DNA of 64,000 nucleotides from Anaerolineales bacterium (GTDB taxonomy: Bacteria > Chloroflexota > Anaerolineae > Anaerolineales > Villigracilaceae): the NCBI GenBank assembly GCA_014379595.1, contig JACMLM010000066.1, positions 1 to 64,000 of the forward strand. The letters are read 5' to 3'. Both the position numbers and the translations under genes were made by a program. Positions within the stretch are counted from its first letter, which is position 1. Every line of letters begins with the position of its first letter. The notes under the pieces were generated by a model that worked only from the letters and a program-made list of their open reading frames with translations, ran no database searches and was not told the origin of the DNA. Shown in pieces: positions 16,438 through 23,340 of the stretch.

Positions 16438-16532
16438 GTCATTGCGAGGAGTGCTATTTTTCTTTACTACGAAGCAATCTCTTTCAAAGTTGAGGATTGC
16501 TTCGTCGGGAAAAGCACCCTCCTCGCAATGAC
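16438..16532. repeat. 95-bp hairpin repeat (copy 1)
   Basis: Ends gtcattgcgagga and tcctcgcaatgac are exact reverse complements. Inner arms gaagcaatctc and gaggattgcttc also pair, with a one-base bulge. The element at 26247-26341 has the same length, ends and inner arms. It belongs to a REP-like family common in diverse bacteria and occupies the gap between neuB and the GT4 gene. Confidence 0.8.
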
Positions 16533-16542
16533 ATATGATTTT

Positions 16543-17613
16543 CTACATGCCCAATTCCGTCCAGCGGAGTTCTTTGCCAAGTGGCATATCGCTCAATGCT
16601 TTTGTGCCAATTATATTTTGAATCTGGTCAGGTTTGATGGCGCCAGGTGTGGCGGGACGAAGTACGTCGATCATATCACGCGTAAAAATTTCGCCTGCTT
16701 TAATTTCGCGCGCGGCGCGCAGACAACGGCGCTGGACAATTTGAGTCTCTTGTTCATTATCAGCAATGAACTTATCAGAACTTCCCAATGAACGTTCCAG
16801 CAGACGAGTCTCTTCGACCATCTTTGCCCAATTTTCAGGATTCATCGCAAACTTATGATCTGGGCCTTCGCGGTCATTGCTGTCTGTAAAGTGACGCTCG
16901 ATCACACGCGCACCTAATGTTACCGCACCGAGAACAGGTGCAACAGAATGAGTATGATCTGACAATCCTAAAATTACGTCAGGGAACATGGTTGCAAATG
17001 TTTTCAAAACATTCAAATGTAAATGGTCGTAATTATTCGGGCTAGCTGTGTAATTTGTATTGCATTGCATCAACACCAATTGTTTATTAATTTTCATAAT
17101 GGCATGAACTGCTTTTTGTACTTCCCCTATTGTAGATGCACCTGTGGCGACAAAGAACGGTTTGCCTTTAGCCGCCATTCTCTCCAAGGCTTCGATCCAG
17201 TCAATTTCACCCGAGCCAGCTTTGTAAACTTCCACATATTGATCAAGGAAATCAATCGCTTCAAAATCATACGGCGAGGAGAAGTAGTCAATGCCTACTT
17301 CGTTACATTCCTCAACTAATGTCATAGACCATTCAAACGGAATAGATGCGCCTTTGTATACTTCAAACACGGATTTCTTCCATGAGGCTTGGTGACTCAC
17401 TTGTCCACCATTCATGGATTTGAAACCGTAATCCGAGACGATCTTCGGCGCATCAAAATTCTGGAATTTGGCTGCATCCGCGCCTGCTTCTTTCGCCAAT
17501 CGGATTAATTGCTTCGCACGTTCCATGTCACCATCGTGATTGGCAGCGATGTCAGCAATGAAATAAGTAGGGTGGTTTAAGCCGATGGTTCGTTTTCCAA
17601 ATTTAATTTCCAT
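16543..17613 (-). CDS. neuB: Nonulosonate synthase (NeuB/LegI/PseI family)
   Basis: 356 residues. The TIM-barrel part contains NH at 25-26, KFQ at 49-51, KAGSGEIDW at 131-139, GLSDHTHS at 216-223 and ERHFTDS at 239-245. The C-terminal SAF (antifreeze-like) domain covers about 296-356. It condenses phosphoenolpyruvate with a 6-carbon amino sugar to give a 9-carbon sialic-acid-like sugar. NANHDG in place of the usual E-x-G-x-NHNG type start is a small departure. A strong GGAGG precedes the ATG, and the ATG overlaps the GDPD gene by 11 nt. Leg, Pse and Neu synthases cannot be separated reliably by eye. Confidence 0.92.
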   Translation of the reverse strand: MEIKFGKRTIGLNHPTYFIADIAANHDGDMERAKQLIRLAKEAGADAAKFQNFDAPKIVSDYGFKSMNGGQVSHQASWKKSVFEVYKGASIPFEWSMTLVEECNEVGIDYFSSPYDFEAIDFLDQYVEVYKAGSGEIDWIEALERMAAKGKPFFVATGASTIGEVQKAVHAIMKINKQLVLMQCNTNYTASPNNYDHLHLNVLKTFATMFPDVILGLSDHTHSVAPVLGAVTLGARVIERHFTDSNDREGPDHKFAMNPENWAKMVEETRLLERSLGSSDKFIADNEQETQIVQRRCLRAAREIKAGEIFTRDMIDVLRPATPGAIKPDQIQNIIGTKALSDMPLGKELRWTELGM

Positions 17614-18352
17614 AAGTTCCTCCGAAATTATGCCATTGATGATTCAAAATTTTTCTGGCATCCATAGGATTACCAACTGAAAGTACATCAATATCATATT
17701 TCTGAAACAAATCATTACTTTGATTCCAATACTCGACTAGAACCAGTGAGACGTTTATTGAATGGATTTGGTCAATATCTTCGGGACAAAACAGTCCATA
17801 GGAAACACTGACACAATCTGCTTTGATCTTCTGAAGATACTCAGCATAATTCAAAAGTCTACCAGTGAGCAAAGCACGGACAGTCAATTCAGGATAAGCA
17901 AGTTTTGTTTGAAGTAATTCCTTATGATCGAAAAACAATAACAGTACGTTATCTTTTGTATTTGTCCGCTCTATCAAGGGTAGCACTTCCTTCATTAAAT
18001 TTCCTTCTGGTTTGAAGAAAGTTTTCATATCTAAGGAGAAATGTACACCTGTATCTCGCGCCCAGACTAGTACATCTTCCAATTTTGGCAAATGCTCGCC
18101 ATCAATTTTGAATTCCTTTAACTCATTCCAAGGTATATCGTGACACCATCGTCCATCAGGCAATTGATAGTTATGGCGCAAAAATGGGATGCCATCCTGA
18201 CTCATTTGAACATCCACTTCGATCAAGTCGGCACCTAATTCATGCCCCAGCTTAATTGCCGCCCATGAATTTTCAGGCACATCCCCTTCAACGCCACGAT
18301 GGGATTCAATCAAAGTTCGTCCTGTTTTGGATTTTAGAAGTTCAAGAGTCAT
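17603..18352 (-). CDS. GDPD-family phosphodiesterase
   Basis: 249 residues, TIM-barrel family. The catalytic signature is intact: HRG at 18-20, PEN at 26-28, IEVDV at 44-48 and DG followed by H60. Relatives hydrolyse glycerophosphodiesters to glycerol 3-phosphate and an alcohol. There is no signal peptide, so it is cytoplasmic. It overlaps neuB (11 nt, ATGGAAATTAA) and the ADA-family gene (11 nt, ATGACTCTTGA), so the three are translated as a coupled set. Such a phosphodiesterase in a neuB cassette is unusual. It may process a glycerophosphate-linked or phosphodiester-linked sugar, but this is speculation. Confidence 0.85.
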   Translation of the reverse strand: MTLELLKSKTGRTLIESHRGVEGDVPENSWAAIKLGHELGADLIEVDVQMSQDGIPFLRHNYQLPDGRWCHDIPWNELKEFKIDGEHLPKLEDVLVWARDTGVHFSLDMKTFFKPEGNLMKEVLPLIERTNTKDNVLLLFFDHKELLQTKLAYPELTVRALLTGRLLNYAEYLQKIKADCVSVSYGLFCPEDIDQIHSINVSLVLVEYWNQSNDLFQKYDIDVLSVGNPMDARKILNHQWHNFGGTYGN

Positions 18353-19445
18353 AGGTCACTTCTTGGAATGCCGTAGTTTGCTGCGTATTAGTTAGATAAG
18401 ATTTCTCCCATTGAGAGATTTCCGAAAGATATTTAGTCTTTGATTCAGTTGTTGCATAAGATACTTGGATTGAGTTCTTGGCAAAACGTACAAGGTCATT
18501 TATCGTATACTCAAATTCCTTGGCCACAGCAATGTATTCATCACACAAAGAACTTCCAATAATTGAAGGGTCATCACTATTAATTGTGACAATTATGCCT
18601 AATTTATCTAACTTCTGAAACGGGTGTTGACTCATTGTTGGATAGATATTGAGGCGAATGTTACTTGTTGGGCATATATCCAAGGGAATTTGACGCTCAA
18701 CTAGTTCTTTAACTACATTCATGTCCTCAATTGAACGAACGCCATGACAAATACGATCCGCTTGCAACTCCTTGATTGCGCCCCAAACGCTATTCGCTCC
18801 ATCAGTTTCTCCAGCGTGTGGAATACTCCGCAAGCCCATTTGTTTTGCTTGCTGAAACACATTTCTAAATGGGTCTGGAGGAGCATCGCTTTCATTCCCT
18901 CCAAGTCCGATCCCAATTACGCCATATTCTCGTCCTTGAAGGGCATAATCTAAAACGTTAGTTGCTATTGTGGGGTCAAAAATTCTAGGATTGCGACCAC
19001 TGAAATGTCGATTGCGAGGGATGCCAAATATCCATTGCATTTCTACATCAAAATCATCACGTGCTTTCTGACAGCCCATAAGTAGTCCATCAAAAACATC
19101 CTGAAGATGCAAATTCTTTTCCCATATATGCAGGTGCTGGTAAATGGAAATGTACATTTCGCGATAACGGATGTTCTGATTCATCATATCGCGTCCACAC
19201 TCATATACCACAAGGGCAAAATCATCTGTGGAACGCATCAATTGCATACATATCTGATAATAAGAATGAAAATCTTCAAAACTTTGGAATATAATCGATT
19301 CTTGTAATAATTCAACTTTTTCAACAACCCCTAGATGCTGATATTTATGAGCCAACTTAAGAGCCACCGTTGGAGCAATAGCACCTTCCAAATGAACGTG
19401 AAGTTCAGCTTTGGGCAAAGTTTTGACAAGTTTATCCAGTTTCAT
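18342..19445 (-). CDS. Adenosine deaminase-family metallohydrolase
   Basis: 367 residues. All catalytic features of the ADA family are present: HVH at 16-18, HAGE at 210-213, CHG at 233-235 and the metal-binding SDDP at 290-293. It would deaminate adenosine or a related aminopurine or amino-sugar-like compound. A housekeeping purine enzyme is possible. However, it is the first gene of the 11-nt-overlap set ada-gdpd-neuB inside a glycan locus, which hints at a dedicated substrate. GGAAG precedes the ATG. The family is sure; the substrate is open. Confidence 0.82.
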   Translation of the reverse strand: MKLDKLVKTLPKAELHVHLEGAIAPTVALKLAHKYQHLGVVEKVELLQESIIFQSFEDFHSYYQICMQLMRSTDDFALVVYECGRDMMNQNIRYREMYISIYQHLHIWEKNLHLQDVFDGLLMGCQKARDDFDVEMQWIFGIPRNRHFSGRNPRIFDPTIATNVLDYALQGREYGVIGIGLGGNESDAPPDPFRNVFQQAKQMGLRSIPHAGETDGANSVWGAIKELQADRICHGVRSIEDMNVVKELVERQIPLDICPTSNIRLNIYPTMSQHPFQKLDKLGIIVTINSDDPSIIGSSLCDEYIAVAKEFEYTINDLVRFAKNSIQVSYATTESKTKYLSEISQWEKSYLTNTQQTTAFQEVTYDS

Positions 19446-19460
19446 AAGTTACTTCCAATC

Positions 19461-19538
19461 CTACCCAAATGTGTGTCCTGAAATGAAGTAGGTGAGGTGA
19501 TTCAAGCCAATCGTTCGATTTCCAAACTTGATTTCCAT
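19461..19538 (-). pseudogene. Truncated neuB 5' end (remnant)
   Basis: The minus strand here reads a ribosome binding site (GGAGAAATT) and ATG, then MEIKFGNRTIGLNHLTYFI before diverging and stopping at codon 26. The intact neuB starts MEIKFGKRTIGLNHPTYFI: 17 of 19 residues match, with several synonymous base changes. The similarity ends abruptly just before the conserved NH motif. This is a duplicated or displaced neuB start left next to the ada-gdpd-neuB cassette. It is too short to be an enzyme. It could still be translated as a leader peptide. Confidence 0.75.
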
Positions 19539-19552
19539 AATTTCTCCGATTC

Positions 19553-19831
19553 TGTGGAAAAAGGTGAGTAAAGGCTGTGGATAACTAGGTACAAACTGTG
19601 GATAACTCTCCAGAAAATTCAATAATTCCGGAATAAAATGCGTAATTCTTGTGGAAAAATCTCGTGTTTTTTAGGCAAAACTGTGACTCAGAGTGGATAA
19701 AATCTGCTTTTATTGTTGATAACTTCGGATTTTCTGTGGATAACCATCCTGATATTGTGTGTAAAACTCATCCAAACCTGTGGAGAATTGGGGGAGAGAT
19801 TCGCCTAAATCTGTGGATAACTTGTGGATGG
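19553..19831 (-). promoter_or_regulatory. Cluster of DnaA-box-like sequences, all in one orientation
   Basis: Four exact TTATCCACA boxes (minus strand) lie at 19576-19584, 19597-19605, 19735-19743 and 19812-19820. All four share the 11-mer CTGTGGATAAC on the plus strand. One-mismatch to two-mismatch relatives are at 19553, 19650, 19692, 19714, 19779 and 19823, all in the same orientation. The first two boxes are 21 bp apart, about two helical turns. The group covers the 264-bp gap after rmlD and the last codons of rmlD. It could bind DnaA (titration, regulation or an origin-like role) or be an iteron-like array. Confidence 0.55.
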
Positions 19832-20627
19832 ATAAACATAAATTATGAGCACGCGGAGCAGCCAGACCCGAAGAGAGTATAGACTTCGGAGAAATCTCAC
19901 TTTCTTTTAGACTAAATTCACGGGCAACCTCCACCCCAAACTGATATTTGCTCATGGCATCTCTGCCAACCAGATGATACAGACCACTGAGCTTCTTCTC
20001 CAGCATTTTCACCAGGATACGGGCTGTGTCATTAACCAGCATTGGGCAAAAAACCACGTCTGTGAATCCGCTGATACTTTTATTATCACTAAGATTATAG
20101 AAGAAAAATTCTGCCAGGCTTCGTCTTCCCCCCAGGCTCCAGCCATAAAAATTAACGCGTGCAACGATGTTATTTGAATTTTCACTGAGCACAGCGCGCT
20201 CGCCATCTAGTTTTGTTTTTGAATAAACGCCAAGCGGATTGGGCAAATCATCTTCAGTATAAAAACCGTCTTTTTTACCATCAAAGACAGCGTCGGTTGA
20301 AATGTGAACGAATGAAACCCCCCGTGCCTTACAAGCCTTTGCCATTTGCGCGGGCAGGTCAGTGTTCAAGCGGCGGGCAAGGTCTGGGTCCGCCTCGCAG
20401 GCATCCAGGTTCGCTAGAGCCGCGCAGTTGATCAGCCATTCGGGCTGGGCATCGTCGAGGATAGAGTCCACTGCGTCAGACTCTAATAAATCCATTTTCA
20501 AAATCTTAAAAGGCGGATTAACCAATTTGCTGCGATCCACACCGATAATGTCATGTTCATTCATCGTCTCATGTGCGAGATTAATTCCAAGTAAACCGCT
20601 GACTCCTGTAATGAGAATACGCGCCAC
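19710..20627 (-). CDS. RmlD-like dTDP-4-dehydrorhamnose reductase family protein
   Basis: 305 residues from a GTG start preceded by AAGGA. The Rossmann loop is GVSGLLG (8-14). HISTDAVFDG and the Tyr-x3-Lys site VYSKTK follow. The C-terminal APRAHNLCLSIHKL segment matches RmlD, where it precedes the end of the fold. It would reduce a 4-keto-6-deoxy sugar nucleotide. Next to PseB, it may act on the PseB product or on a related keto sugar, and not necessarily on dTDP-rhamnose. The last 30 codons contain two DnaA-box-like 11-mers, so the tail (DGYPQKIRSYQQ) may be shaped by that repeat. Confidence 0.78.
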   Translation of the reverse strand: MARILITGVSGLLGINLAHETMNEHDIIGVDRSKLVNPPFKILKMDLLESDAVDSILDDAQPEWLINCAALANLDACEADPDLARRLNTDLPAQMAKACKARGVSFVHISTDAVFDGKKDGFYTEDDLPNPLGVYSKTKLDGERAVLSENSNNIVARVNFYGWSLGGRRSLAEFFFYNLSDNKSISGFTDVVFCPMLVNDTARILVKMLEKKLSGLYHLVGRDAMSKYQFGVEVAREFSLKESEISPKSILSSGLAAPRAHNLCLSIHKLSTDLGESLPQFSTGLDEFYTQYQDGYPQKIRSYQQ

Positions 20628-20632
20628 GAATA

Positions 20633-21643
20633 TTATCCTTCGAGCTTGCCTTGTGTGAATAACTCTTCAAAGGGCGCAATATATTTTTTGATGCCATCCA
20701 CATCAAGCCATTGTGAATTGTTATCGCTGGAATAATAGTAGCCCTCTTTTAAAGATTTACCTTTGTCTTTCCACGAATAGCCGAACCACGTGGCTTCGGC
20801 AGGCTGCACAACAAACATCGCATCAAGTTCAATCGTGTGACGCGCTTCATCTTCTGAGATCAACATCTCATGCAATTTCTCACCAGGACGAATACCAATG
20901 ATATTGATTTCAGCATTGGGTGCAATCGCCTTTGCAAGATCAACAACTTTTGTGCTGGGAATCTTGGGAACAAAAACTTCGCCGCCTTCCATTTGCTCAA
21001 TGCAGGTAATCACAAAACGCACACCCTGATCAAGCGAAAGCCAGAAGCGCGTCATGCGGTCATCTGTGACTGTGATCTTGCCACCTGCACGCTGGTTTAG
21101 AAATAATGGAACGATGGAGCCACGCGAGCCGACGACATTCCCGTATCGCACGCACGAAAATCTGGTTGCTGACCCACCGGCATATGCGTTGCTTTGAATG
21201 GTTAACTTCTCTGCGGCAAGTTTTGTAGCTCCGTAAAGATTCGCCGGGCTGACGGCTTTATCGGTGCTGACCATTAAAACTTTTTTTACACCAGCATCCA
21301 GCGCGGCTTCGACGACATTCGCCGTGCCCATGATATTCGTCTTAATCGCTTCCATCGGATTGTATTCGCAAGCAGGAACTTGTTTCAAAGCGGCTGCATG
21401 AACAACAATATCCACACCGTGCATAGCACGCAACATACGTTCGCGGTCACGAATATCGCCAATGAAATAACGCAGGCTTTCATGGTTATAGCCACATACC
21501 TGCATTTCATGCTGTTTCAACTCGTCACGGCTGAAGATAATGATCTTCTTCGGCTGATGTTCTTCTAATAAAATTTTGGTAAATTTCTTGCCGAATGACC
21601 CTGTTCCGCCAGTGACAAGGACTACTTGATCTTTCCAATCCAT
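20633..21643 (-). CDS. pseB: UDP-GlcNAc 4,6-dehydratase (inverting), PseB type
   Basis: 336 residues. TGGTGSFG at 11-18 binds NADP. HAAALKQVPACEYNP at 82-96 and STDKAVSPANLYGATK at 126-141 supply the catalytic Asp128, Lys129, Tyr137 and Lys141 characteristic of PseB/FlaA1. The product, UDP-2-acetamido-2,6-dideoxy-beta-L-arabino-hexos-4-ulose, starts pseudaminic acid synthesis. It is also a precursor for L-FucNAc/L-QuiNAc via a reductase such as the RmlD-like protein 5 nt downstream. No PseC aminotransferase is visible in the window, so the L-sugar branch is at least as likely as pseudaminate. AGGAG lies before the ATG. Confidence 0.88.
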   Translation of the reverse strand: MDWKDQVVLVTGGTGSFGKKFTKILLEEHQPKKIIIFSRDELKQHEMQVCGYNHESLRYFIGDIRDRERMLRAMHGVDIVVHAAALKQVPACEYNPMEAIKTNIMGTANVVEAALDAGVKKVLMVSTDKAVSPANLYGATKLAAEKLTIQSNAYAGGSATRFSCVRYGNVVGSRGSIVPLFLNQRAGGKITVTDDRMTRFWLSLDQGVRFVITCIEQMEGGEVFVPKIPSTKVVDLAKAIAPNAEINIIGIRPGEKLHEMLISEDEARHTIELDAMFVVQPAEATWFGYSWKDKGKSLKEGYYYSSDNNSQWLDVDGIKKYIAPFEELFTQGKLEG

Positions 21644-21654
21644 AATAAGTTCTC

Positions 21655-22455
21655 CTATTTTATAGCTTCGAACAAGCCAGAGTCTTTTGTGATCAAAATT
21701 TTGCCTTCTTTTTCAAGAATTGAAGTTAACTCTTTTTCAATAATTTCAAGACTCTCTTGTGACAAATCTGCCCCCCGAATCGCGGAGCGGATGTAAGCCA
21801 TTACAGGCTCGACTTCAGTCACACACAAATGGTCATCATAACGAGAGAGATCAACCTTTGAAAAGAATGGTTTTAATTCTTCCAGTCCATTTTCAAGAGT
21901 GAATAACAAGGAAAACATACTTGTCTGTTTATGGTTACTAGTGTGCGTTAACCAATCATTCATCTCTTTCATATGGTTTTCGCCGATCGTCGTTGCAATC
22001 AAATGGCCGCCATTCTTCAGGACTCTTTTTATTTCTGCAAGTGCTTTGGGACGATCTGGAACATGATGGAGGACATGATTCGCAATGACAATATCAAATG
22101 TCTCATCCTTGTATGGGATGGACTGGGCATCAATCTGTTCAAATTTAAAATTCCTACCAGTTACAACCAAATTACGCCAGGCTGCATCCAACATTCCTTG
22201 GGACAGGTCACTCAAAGTAATGTGCCAGTTAGCAGGGATTCTATCGGCAATATTTGTCCACAAAGCACCAGAGCCAGAACCCAGTTCCAAAACATTTGCA
22301 TCTTTGGGTAGTTTGGCGAGCGTGTCAAAAATCCAATTGAACCAGCCATATGGATTTGTACTAAAGCGTGGATGAATTGCCAGTCGAGCTTCCAAGTTCC
22401 TCGCATCTTTATACTGATTGGTGGTGAGATATTGCTGGTCTGTGAATTTGGACAT
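21655..22455 (-). CDS. Class I SAM-dependent methyltransferase
   Basis: 266 residues. SAM-binding motif I is VLELGSGSG (55-63), motif II region FEQIDAQSIPYKDETFDIVIANHVLHHV, then RVLKNGGHLIATTIG. This is the Methyltransf_11/UbiE-like layout. Lying directly after another methyltransferase gene (1-nt gap) in the glycan operon, it probably O-methylates a sugar. The acceptor is unknown. Confidence 0.8.
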   Translation of the reverse strand: MSKFTDQQYLTTNQYKDARNLEARLAIHPRFSTNPYGWFNWIFDTLAKLPKDANVLELGSGSGALWTNIADRIPANWHITLSDLSQGMLDAAWRNLVVTGRNFKFEQIDAQSIPYKDETFDIVIANHVLHHVPDRPKALAEIKRVLKNGGHLIATTIGENHMKEMNDWLTHTSNHKQTSMFSLLFTLENGLEELKPFFSKVDLSRYDDHLCVTEVEPVMAYIRSAIRGADLSQESLEIIEKELTSILEKEGKILITKDSGLFEAIK

Positions 22456-22456
22456 A

Positions 22457-23278
22457 TTATTTCCTGATCACGATCAAAGGATATTGTCCATTTTCAGCGA
22501 AGAACTTTGGAAAGACACCTTCCAACCAGAAGATGAATTTCAAAAAGGCTCTTCCACCAAACGGGCGGACAAACCATCTTAAGATCCTCGTACTCATGCT
22601 GCGCCAGGGTTTGATTTCAATTGTCATTTTTGAGCCGATCTCTCGCTTGAGCCATTCGGGAGTCATCTTTTGGACGAATGTCCCTGTAGCATCTTCTTCG
22701 TTCAACCATTCTTTTTTCTTTTTCTGAGAACGGCCCGATAATTTCCGCATCAAACCGATCAAGGGTTCTGCCATCCTCATTAAAAGTGGTTCATGCCAAC
22801 CGTTGACGATGGCTGCGGTACGTCCAACTGCAAGCACACGATGAATCTCTGCGTATGCACGAGGATGTTCTGTCAACGCAAGGTGGTGAATGGCGTGCAT
22901 GGAAACAGCACCGTCAAAAGATTCTTTTTTGAAAGGCAGATTCGCGAGGTCACCTACGACAAACAATCCATGATCACCGATTCTCTCACGTGCTTCACGC
23001 AATGCCTGCATGGAAATATCCAAACACACACGCTTTTGGTATCCCTGCGAATACACTTTATACTCTTCATACTGTACAGGACCAGAACCTGCATCTAACA
23101 TAAATTTACCAGTCGGGGCGAGGCCATTCATCACTCGTAGGCGGGTCTTGTGGATGTATTCGCGTGAGACAGGGCGCAGGTCTTCATAGCGGGCATTTTG
23201 GTAATGTCCATCACCTTCCTGCTGCCAGCCGATCTCGTCATAGAATTCGCGGACTTTTTGTTTGGTTTCGTTTGTCAT
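22457..23278 (-). CDS. Class I SAM-dependent methyltransferase
   Basis: 273 residues. Motif I is MLDAGSGPVQY (60-70), followed by VCLDISMQALREARE and the SFDGAVSMHAIHHLALTEHP segment. The C-terminal third is basic and hydrophobic (SKMTIEIKPWRSMS; RPFGGRAFLKFIFWLEG) and may contact the membrane, which would suit a lipid-linked glycan acceptor. It precedes the methyltransferase at 21655 by one base. A GC-rich palindrome lies upstream. Confidence 0.8.
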   Translation of the reverse strand: MTNETKQKVREFYDEIGWQQEGDGHYQNARYEDLRPVSREYIHKTRLRVMNGLAPTGKFMLDAGSGPVQYEEYKVYSQGYQKRVCLDISMQALREARERIGDHGLFVVGDLANLPFKKESFDGAVSMHAIHHLALTEHPRAYAEIHRVLAVGRTAAIVNGWHEPLLMRMAEPLIGLMRKLSGRSQKKKKEWLNEEDATGTFVQKMTPEWLKREIGSKMTIEIKPWRSMSTRILRWFVRPFGGRAFLKFIFWLEGVFPKFFAENGQYPLIVIRK

Positions 23279-23290
23279 ATTTTCATTCCG

Positions 23291-23337
23291 TAGGGGCGGC
23301 GTCCTGCCGCCCTGGGCGGGGAGACCCCGCCCCTACA
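23291..23337. repeat. GC-rich palindromic repeat
   Basis: gtaggggcggcgtcctgccg at the left and ggagaccccgcccctac at the right are largely complementary. It shares gtaggggcggcg and the gccctgggc-like core with 11260-11313. It occupies most of the gap between the capsule-type transferase and methyltransferase genes. Confidence 0.75.
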
Positions 23338-23340
23338 AAT

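Noticed and set aside
16438-16532. A CRISPR array or small RNA gene at the hairpin repeats
   Set aside because: The repeats are isolated inverted repeats with no regular spacers and no cas genes; they fit a REP-like family.
19553-19831. Calling the DnaA-box cluster a chromosomal origin
   Set aside because: There is no dnaA, dnaN, gidA or parAB gene near it, no obvious AT-rich unwinding stretch, and half the boxes lie in a coding region; origin function cannot be claimed from this alone.
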